Shown here piece after piece: positions 34,283 through 43,501 of a stretch of DNA of 64,000 bases (position 1 is the stretch's first letter; each line of letters opens with the position of its first letter). The position numbers and the translations under genes are program-made. Source of the stretch: Saccharothrix algeriensis (GTDB lineage: Bacteria > Actinomycetota > Actinomycetes > Mycobacteriales > Pseudonocardiaceae); the NCBI RefSeq assembly GCF_016907655.1, contig NZ_JAFBCL010000001.1:6234001-6298000 (forward strand). Direction: 5' to 3'. A model generated the notes under the pieces. The model was not told the DNA's origin and did no database searches. It saw nothing but the letters and a program-made list of their open reading frames with translations.

Positions 34283-36193
34283 ATGTCCGGTTCCAGAACG
34301 AGAGAGCACCTGCGGAGGTCCATCGCCGCCGCCGCGGTCGTGCTGACCACGTGCGCCGCCGCGGTGGTCGTCGTCGCGCCGCAGGCGGCGGCCCAGGTCG
34401 ACCCCCCCGACGTCGAGGTCACCCTCGGCCCCGGTGCGAGCACGACGGTGGCCAAGACGGTCACCACCCCGGTCGTCCCGCCCAACCCGGACCTGGTGTT
34501 CCTGGCCGACACCACCGGCAGCATGGGCGGCGCCATCGCCGACGTCCGGGCCAACGCGGGCGCCGTGACCGGCGAGGTCCTCGACGCCCAGCCGACGGCC
34601 CGGTTCGCGGTGACCGAGTACCGCGACGCCGGCGACCCGTTCGTCTTCCGCGTCAACCAGGGCCTGACCGCGGACCCGGCGGCCGTGCAGAGCGGCATCG
34701 ACCAGTGGGTCGCCAGTGGCGGCGGGGACATCCCCGAGGCCGCCGTCAACGCCCTGTTCGAGATCGGCAGCGGCGCCATCGCCTTCCGGCCGGACGGCAC
34801 CCGCATCGTGGCGTGGTTCGGCGACGCGCCCTCGCACGACCCGAGCCAGGGGCACTCGCTGGCCGACGCCATCGCCGCCCTGCAGGCCGCCGACGTCCGC
34901 GTCATCGCCGTCAACGTCGGCCCGGCCGGCGGCGGGCTCGACGCCGGCGGGCAGGCCAGCGCGATCGTCGGGGCGACCGGGGGCGTGCTGCTGAACAACG
35001 TGCCGCCCGACCAGGTGGCGCAGGCCATTCTGGACGGCATCGCGGCCGTCCAGGTCACCGTGACGCCCTCGGTCACCGCGTGCGACCCGCAGCTGACCGT
35101 CGGCTTCACGCCCGCGAGCCGGACCGTGGCCGGCGGCGAGGCCGCCGGGTTCACCGAGACCATCGCGGTGGACCCGGGCGCCCCGGCCGGCACCTACCAC
35201 TGCACCGTCGACTTCCTGGTCGACGGCGTCTCGCGCGGGTTCGTCGAGCGGAACACCGTGCACGTGCCCGGCCTGTCGATCAACGACGTGACGGTCGCGG
35301 AGGGCGACGCCGGCACGACCCCGGCCACCTTCACGGTGAGCCTGGACCGCCCGAGCCCCGCCCCGGTGACGGTCGACTTCGCCACCGCGGACGGGACCGC
35401 GGTGACGCCCCAGGACTACGCGCCGGCCGCCGGCACGGTGACCTTCGCACCGGGGGAGACCACCAAGCCGGTCACCGTGCCCGTCGTCGGCGACGTGGTG
35501 GACGAGCTGGACGAGACCTTCACCGTGGCGCTGTCCGCGGCGGGCGGCGCGGCGATCACCGACGCGGTCGGCGTCGGCACGATCGTCGACGACGACCGCG
35601 ACGGCGTGTTCTCCTGCCGCGCCAGCGCGGTGAACCTGGTCGGCATCGAGCCGGTCGTGGCCAACCCGCACAACGTGCCGTGCGCGGACGACAGCCGGAC
35701 GCTGGCCCAGGTCGACCTGAACGCCGCGGCCCTGGCGGTGAAGGCCAAGGCGCTCACGGCCACCACCGACCAGACGCCGGACGACCTGGAGTCGGCCCCG
35801 CCGGCCGCGGGCGACAACGCCACCGCCACCGCCCAGGTCGACACGACCACGATCAGCACCCTGGGCCTGACCATCGAGGTCGGCGTGGTCAAGGCCAGGG
35901 CCACGGCCCGGTGCGAGCCCGGCGGCGGCGGGTTGGCCCCGCAGTTCTCGGGCAGCTCGACCATCGCCTCCCTCAAGATCAACGGGGTGTCGACGGCGGT
36001 CGGCTCCGCGCCGGTCACCATCCCGCTGCTGATCGGCTCGCTGCGGCTCAACAGCACCGAGACCACGGCCACCTCGGTGACCCAGCGGGCCCTGGTGCTG
36101 GACACCGCGCTCGCCGACGTCGTCGTCGGTGAGGCGCACGCCGACGTCCACGGCACCGGCGCCCACCCGAACGGCCACCCCTGCACCGGCTGA
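34283..36193 (+). CDS. secreted VWA-Calx-beta-choice-of-anchor-P protein
   Basis: ATG 34283 preceded by GGAGGG; 636 residues. A Sec signal peptide spans about 1-37 (hydrophobic AAAAVVLTTCAAAVVVVA, cleavage near AAAQ). A von Willebrand A domain at about 65-255 has the metal-site motif DTTGSMGG and PDLVFLAD strand. A Calx-beta module at about 335-430 shows LSINDVTVAEGD, VDFATADGTA and the DELDETFTVAL loop for calcium. The C-terminal 200 residues (SCRASAVNL, EPVVANPHNVPCADDS, then a long beta region) match choice-of-anchor P proteins. Probably an extracellular, metal-dependent adhesion or matrix protein. It stands alone on this strand; the next gene starts 94 bp later. Confidence 0.85.
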   Translation: MSGSRTREHLRRSIAAAAVVLTTCAAAVVVVAPQAAAQVDPPDVEVTLGPGASTTVAKTVTTPVVPPNPDLVFLADTTGSMGGAIADVRANAGAVTGEVLDAQPTARFAVTEYRDAGDPFVFRVNQGLTADPAAVQSGIDQWVASGGGDIPEAAVNALFEIGSGAIAFRPDGTRIVAWFGDAPSHDPSQGHSLADAIAALQAADVRVIAVNVGPAGGGLDAGGQASAIVGATGGVLLNNVPPDQVAQAILDGIAAVQVTVTPSVTACDPQLTVGFTPASRTVAGGEAAGFTETIAVDPGAPAGTYHCTVDFLVDGVSRGFVERNTVHVPGLSINDVTVAEGDAGTTPATFTVSLDRPSPAPVTVDFATADGTAVTPQDYAPAAGTVTFAPGETTKPVTVPVVGDVVDELDETFTVALSAAGGAAITDAVGVGTIVDDDRDGVFSCRASAVNLVGIEPVVANPHNVPCADDSRTLAQVDLNAAALAVKAKALTATTDQTPDDLESAPPAAGDNATATAQVDTTTISTLGLTIEVGVVKARATARCEPGGGGLAPQFSGSSTIASLKINGVSTAVGSAPVTIPLLIGSLRLNSTETTATSVTQRALVLDTALADVVVGEAHADVHGTGAHPNGHPCTG

Positions 36194-36287
36194 CACCCGG
36201 GCTCCGCACCGGAGCGGGCCGGCGTCGAAGGCGACGCCGGCCCGCTCCGGCGTGGTTGGGCGCCGGGGTGGCGGGTACGTCGTCACC

Positions 36288-37259
36288 ATGCGCATCCAGG
36301 ACTTGGCAGTCGTGATCACCGGGGCGTCCAGCGGCATCGGGCGGGCCACCGCGCTGGCGTTCGCCGACCGGGGGTGCGCCGTGGTGCTCGCCGCGCGCGG
36401 GGCCGATGCGCTGGCGGCTGTCGCGCGGGAGTGCGAGAGCCGGGGCGGGCGGGCGACCGCGGTGCCCACCGACGTCGGCGACGCCGAGTCCGTGCGGGAG
36501 CTGGCGCGGGTGGCCGTGGAGCGGCACGGGCGCATCGACGTGTGGGTCAACAACGCCGCGGTGACGGTGTTCGGCGCGTTCGAGGACATCCCGCTGGAGG
36601 ACTTCCGGCGCGTGCTCGACGTCAACGTCATGGGCTACGTCCACGGGGCGCGCGCCGCGTTGCCGGTCATGCGCGAGCAGGGCCGGGGAGTGCTGGTCAA
36701 CGTGTCGTCGATCGTCGGCGCGGTGACGCAGCCCTACGCGCACGCCTACACGATGTCGAAGTTCGCGGTCCGGGCGCTGGGCGGGAGCCTGCGCCAGGAG
36801 TTGCGGCTGGCGCACGGGCGCGGCGTGGCGGTCTGCACCGTCCTGCCCGCGACCATGGACACCCCGCTGTTCCAGCACAGCGCGAACTACACCGGCCGGG
36901 AGGTCGTCGCGATGCCGCCGGTCTACGCGCCGGAGCGGGTCGCGCGCGCGATCGTGCGGCTGGTGCGGTTCCCGCGGCGGGAGGTCGTCGTCGGGCCGAT
37001 GGGCCGCGGCCTGATCCTGCAGTCGAAGTTCGCGCCGGGGCTGGTGGAGCGGCTGATGGCCGGCCAGGTCGACCGCGCCCACCTGTCCCGGCGCACCGCG
37101 GCGCCGCCGGCCTCGGGCACCCTGCACCGGCCCGCGGCCGGCCGCGGGTCGGTCGTCGGGGGCTGGCACGGGGCGCGGCGCACCGCGGTGCGCCGCGCGG
37201 CCTCGGCGGCGGCGCTGCTGGCCGGCGCCGCGGTGGCGACCCGACGGTGGTGGAGGTGA
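36288..37259 (+). CDS. SDR oxidoreductase with C-terminal basic/hydrophobic tail
   Basis: ATG 36288 (MRIQDLAVVITGASSG); 323 residues; no strong ribosome site. NAD(P)-binding TGASSGIG, NNAA, Ser in VSSIVG, Tyr-x3-Lys in YTMSK. The C-terminal 60 residues beyond the Rossmann fold include APGLVERLMAG and end in a hydrophobic Ala-rich segment followed by RRWWR, which may touch the membrane. The stop overlaps the start of the next gene (GTGA), so the SDR and the hydrolase are coupled. Substrate not predictable; proteins of this kind are often encoded with hydrolases. Confidence 0.85.
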   Translation: MRIQDLAVVITGASSGIGRATALAFADRGCAVVLAARGADALAAVARECESRGGRATAVPTDVGDAESVRELARVAVERHGRIDVWVNNAAVTVFGAFEDIPLEDFRRVLDVNVMGYVHGARAALPVMREQGRGVLVNVSSIVGAVTQPYAHAYTMSKFAVRALGGSLRQELRLAHGRGVAVCTVLPATMDTPLFQHSANYTGREVVAMPPVYAPERVARAIVRLVRFPRREVVVGPMGRGLILQSKFAPGLVERLMAGQVDRAHLSRRTAAPPASGTLHRPAAGRGSVVGGWHGARRTAVRRAASAAALLAGAAVATRRWWR

Positions 37260-38359
37260 CCGGTCGGGGCGCCGCCGCTGGGGGTGCCGCCGCTGGGGGT
37301 GCCGCCGCTGGGGGTGCCGCCGCTGGGGGTGCCGCCGCCGAGAGCGCCGCCGCTGAGGCTGCCGCCGCTGAGGGTGCCGCCGCTGAGGGTGCCGCTGCCG
37401 GGAATGCCGCCGGAGACATTGCCGCTGAGGGTGCCGCCGCCGGGGACACCGCCGCTGGTGACACTGTCGCTGAGGGCGCCGCCGCCGGGGGCGCAGCCGC
37501 CCGGAGCGGTGCCCGGCGTGCTGTCCCGGGCGGTGCCCGGCGTGCTGTCCTGGACGCCGCTCGACGTGCCGCCCGGAAGGTCACCGGCGACGGCTGGGAC
37601 GCCGCCGAGTACACCGGGGTGGCCGGGACGCGCGTGCACGCCGCGGTCCTCGGCCCGGCCGGGGCGCCCGAGGTCGTGTGCGTGCCGGGGCTGGGCTGCT
37701 CGCACCGCTACTTCCGGCCGCTCGCCCGGTGGCTGGCGCCCGCCGTGCGGGTGGTGGCCGTCGACCTGCCGGGCTTCGGCCGCACGCCCGGCCCCCGCGA
37801 GCCGCTGGACGTGCGCGGGCTGTCCCTCGTGCTGGGCGGGTGGCTGCGGGCGACCGGGCGCGGCGGCGCGCCGCTGGTCGCGAACTCCGCCGGCTGCCAG
37901 GTGGTCGTGGACCTCGCCGCGCACTCCCCGGACCTGGTCGGCCCGGCCGTGCTCACCGGCCCCACCGTCGACCGGCACGCCCGCTCGCCGCTGCGCCAGC
38001 TCGGGCGGCTGCTGGCCGACGTGCCGCGCGAGCACCCGGCGCTGGCCCTCGTGCAGGCCCGGGACTACCTCACGGCCGGCCCGCGGCGGCTCGCCGGCAC
38101 GTTCCGCCACCTGCTGGCCGACCCGGTCGAGCGGAAGCTGCCCCACCTGCGCGCGCCGACCGCGGTGGTCCGCGGCGGCCGCGACCCGATCGCGCCGCGC
38201 CCGTGGGTCCGGGAGGTGGCGGCGCTGCTGCCCGACGGCCGGTTCGCCGAGGTGCCCGGGGCGGGCCACGCCCTGAACTACTCCGCGCCCGCCGAGCTGG
38301 GCGGGATCGTGCTCGCGCTGCTGGCGGAGCGGGCGGCCGGGCGCCGCGGTGGGGCGTGA
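37256..38359 (+). CDS. alpha/beta hydrolase with low-complexity N-terminus
   Basis: GTG 37256 overlaps the SDR stop by 4 bp; 367 residues. The first 100 residues are nearly all Ala, Gly, Glu and Asp in pentads (AAAGG, AAAEG). The hydrolase domain begins near DGWDAAEYTGVAG. Oxyanion/strand motif VCVPGLGCSHRYF, nucleophile Ser in VANSAGCQV (Ala replaces the first Gly of GxSxG), acid Asp in GGRDPIAP and His in GAGHALNYSAP. Typical of the alpha/beta hydrolase fold; substrate unknown. If translation started inside the gene, the repetitive tail would not be made, but I see no good internal start with a ribosome site. Confidence 0.82.
   Translation: MTGRGAAAGGAAAGGAAAGGAAAGGAAAESAAAEAAAAEGAAAEGAAAGNAAGDIAAEGAAAGDTAAGDTVAEGAAAGGAAARSGARRAVPGGARRAVLDAARRAARKVTGDGWDAAEYTGVAGTRVHAAVLGPAGAPEVVCVPGLGCSHRYFRPLARWLAPAVRVVAVDLPGFGRTPGPREPLDVRGLSLVLGGWLRATGRGGAPLVANSAGCQVVVDLAAHSPDLVGPAVLTGPTVDRHARSPLRQLGRLLADVPREHPALALVQARDYLTAGPRRLAGTFRHLLADPVERKLPHLRAPTAVVRGGRDPIAPRPWVREVAALLPDGRFAEVPGAGHALNYSAPAELGGIVLALLAERAAGRRGGA
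37271..37500 (+). repeat. 15-bp tandem repeat tract
   Basis: Units of GCCGCCGCTGGGGGT repeat four to five times without change from about 37271, then decay through GCCGCCGCTGAGGGT variants to about 37500. They encode the Ala/Gly/Glu pentads of the hydrolase N-terminus. All units are multiples of 3, preserving the frame. Confidence 0.88.
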
Positions 38360-38568
38360 CCGCGCCGCGCCCACCGGGACGCAGGGGGCCGGCGCCCCAC
38401 CGGCGGCGGGAACGGGCAGGTCCGGTCGGTGGTGATCGTCGCGGGTGCGTCACCCCTGCCCGCCGCCGGTCCGGGTATGGTGGTCGTTCGGCACCGGTTC
38501 GCGTGACGCCCCGTCGCGCGCTCGTGCCGGTCACCCGGGTGCGCGGGTGGGATGTGGACGGGGTTGGC

Positions 38569-39807
38569 ATGGGCGTCGCTCGGAACTCGGAGCTGAGGCT
38601 GCGGGTGTTCGAGGCGGTCACCGACGCCGCCCTGCGGGACCTCGAACCCGAAAAGCTCTTCGAGGTCATGCTGTGGCAGGTGCACGAGCTGTTCGCGGTC
38701 GACACCGCCACGGTCCTGCTGGCCGACGCCAGGGGCGAGCAGGTGGTGGCCAGCGCGGCCGTCGGGCTGGAGGAGGAGGTCCACCAGGGCTTCCGGGTGC
38801 CGGTGGGCACGGGGTTCGCGGGGCAGGTGGCGCAGGAGCGCAAGCCGGTGCGGATCGACCACGTCGACCAGTCCACGGTGGTCAACCCGCTGCTGTGGGA
38901 ACGGGGCCTGCTGGCCCTGCTCGGCGTGCCGATGGTCGCCCAGGGCGACCTGGTCGGGGTCCTGCACGTGGGCGCCACGGTGGCCCGCCGGTTCACCGAC
39001 GAGGAGGTCGAGCTGCTGCAGATGGTCGCCGACCGCCTCGCGATGGCGGTGCACGTGCACCGCTCGCGCGCGGAGCGGTCCGCGGCGGCGATGCTGCAGG
39101 ACAGCCTGCTGCCCGGCCTGCTGCCGACCCCCGAGGGCTGGGAGCTGGCCGCCCGCTACGTGCCCGGAGCCGGCAACGGCGTCGGCGGCGACTGGTACGA
39201 CGTGTTCGACCTGCCGGGCGGGCGCATCGGCCTGGTGATCGGCGACGTGGTGGGCAACGGCCTGCCCGCCGCCATCGTGATGGGCCGGCTGCGCAGCGCG
39301 CTGCGGGCCTACGCGCTGGAGTTCGACGACCCCGCCGTGGTGCTCGGCAAGCTCGACCGGAAGGCCGACCACTTCGAGCACCACACCATGGCCACGGTCG
39401 CCTACGCCGTGGTCGACACCGCGACCCACCGGATGGACCTCGCCCTGGCCGGCCACCTGCCGCCGGTGCTGGCCGAGCCCGGGCGGGCGGGGCGGTACGT
39501 GGACGCCCCGGTCGACCCGCCCATCGGCTACAGCCTGGCGGCCACCGGCCGGCGCGGCGCCGTCGTCGACGTGCCGCCCGGCGCGCTGGTCGCCCTGTAC
39601 ACCGACGGCCTGGTGGAACGCCGCGGGCAGGACCTGGACGACGGCCTGGAGCGGCTCCGCCGGGTCGTGTCCCCGACGGCGCCGGAGGACGCCTGCGCCC
39701 GGATCATGAGCTGCCTGGTGGGCGACCGGCCCGCCGCCGACGACATCGCCCTGGTGACCATCCGGCACACCCCCGGACCGGACCGGCCCGACGAGCGGGC
39801 CCGGTAG
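38569..39807 (+). CDS. GAF-SpoIIE (PP2C) phosphatase
   Basis: ATG 38569 (MGVARNSELRLRVFEAV); GTG 38554 is a possible earlier start. 412 residues. GAF domain about 5-165 (DTATVLLADARGEQVVASAA, VPVGTGFAGQVAQERKPVRI), then a SpoIIE-type PP2C domain about 175-405 with metal-binding Asp208 (GGDWYDVFDL), GDVVGNGLPAA, YTDGLVERRG and ADDIALVTI. It should dephosphorylate STAS-type anti-anti-sigma factors in response to a small molecule or redox signal sensed by GAF (family knowledge). It is monocistronic as seen here, with a convergent hydroxylase gene 53 bp downstream. Confidence 0.92.
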   Translation: MGVARNSELRLRVFEAVTDAALRDLEPEKLFEVMLWQVHELFAVDTATVLLADARGEQVVASAAVGLEEEVHQGFRVPVGTGFAGQVAQERKPVRIDHVDQSTVVNPLLWERGLLALLGVPMVAQGDLVGVLHVGATVARRFTDEEVELLQMVADRLAMAVHVHRSRAERSAAAMLQDSLLPGLLPTPEGWELAARYVPGAGNGVGGDWYDVFDLPGGRIGLVIGDVVGNGLPAAIVMGRLRSALRAYALEFDDPAVVLGKLDRKADHFEHHTMATVAYAVVDTATHRMDLALAGHLPPVLAEPGRAGRYVDAPVDPPIGYSLAATGRRGAVVDVPPGALVALYTDGLVERRGQDLDDGLERLRRVVSPTAPEDACARIMSCLVGDRPAADDIALVTIRHTPGPDRPDERAR

Positions 39808-39860
39808 CGACGGCCGCGCCGGCCCACCGCCCGATCGCCCGCTCCGAGCGGCCCGAGGGG

Positions 39861-41387
39861 CTATTCGCCTCGATCGGCCCGCGCACCGCCCTCCCCGGCC
39901 CCGCCGGGCAGGTCCACCCCGGTGGCGTGCACGAACCGGTCCGGGCGCAGCACCGCCACGTCCGTGCCGTGCCGGGCGAACCACGCGGTGAGCACGCCGT
40001 CCACGTCCTCGACCGCCGTGATGTCGCCCGGCGCGGCCGAGCCGGGCGGCACGACGCGCACGAACCGGGCCACCGGGCCCCGCCAGCCCAGCGCGGTCGC
40101 CGCGCCCACACCGGGGCCGACCACCGCGAACTCGGCGCCCAGCACGTCGTCCAGCGGGACCCGCCTGCCGCCGACGGCGACGTCGGGCTGCGGGAACATC
40201 GTGCCGACCGCGCCCCGGCGGTCCGGCAGCGCGGGCCGGGGCTTGAACTCGAAGTGCCGGATCGCGCGGCGGACCCGCGGCACGGCCTGCGCGGCGCGCA
40301 GCACGGCGTCGCGGACGGCGGCCCCGGCCCTGCTGCGCACCAGGAACACCCGGCCCAGGCGCAGGCTGGTCCGCGCCATCGCCTCGGTGTGCGGGCGGCG
40401 CTCGGCCTCGTAGCCGTCGAGCAGCGCGTCGTCGGCGTCGCCGCGCAGCACCTGCGCGATCCGCCACGTCAGGTTCGCCGCGTCCCGCAGGCCGCTGCAC
40501 AGGCCCTGCCCCAGGAACGGCGGCATCTGGTGCGCGGCGTCGCCGAGCAGGAACACCCGGCCGTCCCGCCAGCGGTCCGCGACCAGGTGGTGGAAGGTGT
40601 AGACGACGGCGCGGGTCACCTCGAACCGGTCCGGGTCCACGTAGGGCGCGACCAGCTCGCGGATCGCGCCCGCGCCGGTCATCGCCGCCGGGTCCTCGCC
40701 GTCGAGCAGCATGAACTCCAGCCGGTGGGTGCCGAACGCGCCCGGTGACACGAACGCGGGCCGCCGCCAGTCGCAGACGAACCGGGTGGCGGCCACGCGG
40801 GTCGCCCCCGGTTCGACGACGCCGGAGACCGCGAGCCACGGCTCGGCGTTCGACGTGCCGGTGAGCCCGATGCCGGCGGCCACGCGGGTGGTGCTGCGGG
40901 CGCCGTCCGCGCCCAGCAGGTACCGGGTGTCGACCTCGGTCTCCCGCCCGTCCTGGCGCAGGGTGGCGGTCACGTGGCCGTCGTGCCGGGTCAGGCCGGT
41001 CAGCTCCGCCCCGGTGCGCAGGGTGACGTGCGGGAACCGGGCCAGCCCCCGTCTCAGCGTCGCCTCCAGCCGGGGCTGGTCGAAGAAGTGCAGGGGTTTC
41101 GCGCCGAGGCCGAAGTCGACCTCGTCGAGCGCGATCTCGGCGAACACCCGGCCCCTGGCGTTGACGTACTCGGCCCGGCGGGGCGGGTAGGTGTCGCGCT
41201 CGACCTGCGCGCGCAGGCCCGCCTGCTGGTAGACGCGCAGCGCCTCGTCGTCGCAGGAGAACGCGCGCGGCTGCCCGTGCGGCTCGGCGCTGCGCTCGAC
41301 CACGAGGGTGCGCACGCCGCGCGCGCCCAGCAGGTTGGCGGTGAGCGCGCCGACCGGCCCGCAGCCGATGACGACGGCCTCGTACAT
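39861..41387 (-). CDS. FAD-dependent aromatic hydroxylase (MhpA-like)
   Basis: ATG 41387 with GGAGGGA 7 bases upstream; 508 residues. Group A flavoprotein monooxygenase: GxGxxG dinucleotide motif as GCGPVGALTANLL, ribose-binding Asp-Gly as LLGADGARSTTR, and the GD motif GDAAHQMPPFLGQGLCSGLRDA, which is characteristic of MhpA-type 3-(3-hydroxyphenyl)propionate hydroxylases and related PKS tailoring hydroxylases. The C-terminal thioredoxin-like region (after 400) ends in a Gly/Asp-rich tail. It hydroxylates a phenolic ring using NAD(P)H and O2 (family knowledge). No meta-cleavage genes are nearby, so a catabolic role is not supported by context. Confidence 0.9.
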   Translation of the reverse strand: MYEAVVIGCGPVGALTANLLGARGVRTLVVERSAEPHGQPRAFSCDDEALRVYQQAGLRAQVERDTYPPRRAEYVNARGRVFAEIALDEVDFGLGAKPLHFFDQPRLEATLRRGLARFPHVTLRTGAELTGLTRHDGHVTATLRQDGRETEVDTRYLLGADGARSTTRVAAGIGLTGTSNAEPWLAVSGVVEPGATRVAATRFVCDWRRPAFVSPGAFGTHRLEFMLLDGEDPAAMTGAGAIRELVAPYVDPDRFEVTRAVVYTFHHLVADRWRDGRVFLLGDAAHQMPPFLGQGLCSGLRDAANLTWRIAQVLRGDADDALLDGYEAERRPHTEAMARTSLRLGRVFLVRSRAGAAVRDAVLRAAQAVPRVRRAIRHFEFKPRPALPDRRGAVGTMFPQPDVAVGGRRVPLDDVLGAEFAVVGPGVGAATALGWRGPVARFVRVVPPGSAAPGDITAVEDVDGVLTAWFARHGTDVAVLRPDRFVHATGVDLPGGAGEGGARADRGE

Positions 41388-41650
41388 GGGATCTCCCTCC
41401 GCTGTGGCTGACGGCGGTCATCGCAGCGCAGGGCTGTGGAGGTCGTGTGGAGGCGCCGGTGGAGGCGCGGTCGCGGACATCCGGGGTGGACTTCGCCACG
41501 GGGGTCGGCAGTGCCCGCCGCAGAACGCCGAGAGTGTTCCGAGTGGAGTCGAATTCTGTTGTGGTGCAACGGGGTTCGGCCGTTCCGTGGATCGCCAACC
41601 GTTTGCCGGGTGGTCGATGGTGGGGGTACTGGTGAGCGAGAGGGGTGCTG

Positions 41651-43311
41651 ATGCGCGGGAATGTTTCGGTGGTCGGGGTCCTGGTGTTGGGTGTGGGTGT
41701 GGTGGTCGTGCCGCCGGCTGTTGCGGTCGCGAGGCAGGTTCCGTGTGACACGCCGAGTCTGGTGAAGGCGGTCGGGGATGCCAACGCGGCGGGAAAGCGG
41801 GTTCGGTTGTCGTTGGCGGGTGGGTGCACGTATCGGGTGGATCGGGCGATCGGGGACAACGGGTTCCCGGTCGTCACGGGGGATGTGGAGTTGGTGGGTG
41901 CGGGGACGGTGATCTCGCGGCATCCGGCCGCGCCGCGGTTCCGGTTCTTCCGGGTGGCGGTGGGTGGGCGGTTGGGTATCGAGGGTCTGGTGATCACCGG
42001 TGGGCATACCCGTGACGGTCTGGCGCCGGGTGGTTCCGGTGGTGACGGTGGCGCCGTGCACAGCTCCGGTGAGTTGGTGATCGGTCGCAGCACGTTGTCG
42101 GGCAACCGCACGGGTGACGGCGCCGTCGGCGTGATCGGCGCGGACGGGAACCTCGACACCGCCCAGGGCGGCGGGGGTGGTCACGGTGGTGCGATCTTCA
42201 GTGACGGCATCGCGCTGCGGATCTCGAAGTCGGTGTTGGCGGGCAACAGCACCGGTCGGGGTGGCTGGGGCGCCGACGGGCTCCGCGGGAAGGACAATGC
42301 CGCCGACGCGGAGCAGCTTCGCGGCGGGCCCGGTGGCGAGGGCGGCTGGGGTGGTGACGGTGGCGCGATCGCGAACCACGCCGGGGTGTTCGAGCTGCTG
42401 CACTCCTCGGTCGAGGGCAACCGGACCGGGGCGGGTGGGCCGGGCGGCGCGTCCGGTCGCGGCGGCGACAACGCCAACGGACCCGGCGGCGATGGCGCCA
42501 GGCCCGTGTCGGGCGGTCCTGGCGGTTCCGGCGGCGGGATCGCCCTGAGCGACAGCGAGGTGAACATCCAGGGCGGTTCGGCGACGGGGAACACCACCGG
42601 CGACGGCGGCCCGGCCGGCCGCGCCGGCGACGGCGGCAACGGCGGCGCGGGGGAACCGGGGGGCAAGGGCGGGGGCGAACGCGGTGGCCGCGGACGGGCT
42701 ACGGGCGGTGCCGGTGGTTCGGGCGGCGCCCTGTCGATCAGTCCCCCTGATGGCGACGAGCAGGCGGTCACCCTGTTCGGCTTCGAGATGGCGGGCAACC
42801 GGACCGGCAACGGCGGCGACGGCGCGCGCGGCGGCAACGGCGGTGCACCGGGGGGAAGGCCGGCAGCGGCGCCTCGGGCGGAGTAGGCGGCAACGGCGGC
42901 GGGCTCGTCCTGCGCAGCGGCTACTTCCCCAAGGGGGTCACCGCCACCCAGGTCAGCTACACCGACAACGTGACCGGCAACGGCGGCAACGGCGGGGACG
43001 GGGGCCTGGGCGTCCCGGACCTCCGGGACGGCCACGCCGGCTCCGGCGGCAGGGGCGGCAACGGCGGCGGCCTGTACGTCGCGAGGCGGGGTCCCGTGGA
43101 CCTCTCGCTCAACTACTTCGTGCGCAACGCCACCGGGGCCGGTGGTCGGGGCGGTCTGTCCCCCGCTCCGGACATCCCCGACGGCAGCGACGGGAACCGC
43201 GGTGGCGGCGGCGCCATCAACCGGGAGAACCTGACCACGCAGGTCACCTTGAGCCAGGTGTACTTCACGGACAACGACCCGGACAACTGCCGCGACATCC
43301 CCGGGTGCTGA
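41651..43311 (+). pseudogene. secreted Gly-rich beta-helix-like protein, frameshifted at a G run
   Basis: ATG 41651 opens a signal peptide (hydrophobic VVGVLVLGVGVVVVPPAVAVA). The protein then shows parallel-beta-helix-like rungs (GGAIFSDGIALRISKSVLAGN, and similar cut pieces) separated by GGxGGxGG loops, recalling PE_PGRS-like or polymorphic repeat proteins. The first frame stops at TAG 42884-42886. The following sequence continues the same pattern in another frame (GGLVLRSGYFPKG, LSLNYFVRNATG) to TGA 43309-43311. The frames meet at six Gs (42850-42855); one added G would restore one 553-residue protein. This could be a real mutation, phase variation or a sequencing error. Codon third positions are less GC-rich in the first 400 bp than in neighbours. 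Function unknown; probably cell surface. Confidence 0.75.
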
Positions 43312-43349
43312 CCGGCGGGCGGCCCCGCCTCGCGCAGGACCGCCGACAC

Positions 43350-43383
43350 CGACTTGCCCGCGCGGACCTGCGCGGGCAAGTCG
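43350..43383. terminator. strong hairpin after the Gly-rich gene
   Basis: A perfect 14-bp stem (43350-43363 with 43370-43383) closes a 6-base loop (GGACCT). It stands 38 bp past the stop of the Gly-rich protein gene and before the GNAT gene. There is no T tract. Confidence 0.75.
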
Positions 43384-43411
43384 TCGGTCGGGGCGCCGCA
43401 CAGGCCGCGCC

Positions 43412-43476
43412 GATCGTGCGCTGTGATCGTGCGCTGTGATCGTGCGCTGTGATCGTGCGCTGTGACCTTGCGCTGT
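43412..43476. repeat. 13-bp tandem array, five units
   Basis: Four identical copies of GATCGTGCGCTGT and a fifth reading GACCTTGCGCTGT run without gaps. The array lies between the terminator and the GNAT start. The altered fifth unit creates the only TTGCGC, which could serve as a -35 element. Confidence 0.9.
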
Positions 43477-43494
43477 GACCGGCACCCCTACACT
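43468..43494 (+). promoter_or_regulatory. possible promoter for leaderless GNAT mRNA
   Basis: TACACT at 43489-43494 lies 7 bases before GTG 43502, the spacing expected if transcription starts at the start codon. TTGCGC at 43468-43473 gives a short spacer of 15 bp. No ribosome site precedes the GTG, in keeping with a leaderless transcript. Confidence 0.4.
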
Positions 43495-43501
43495 CCGACG
43501 G

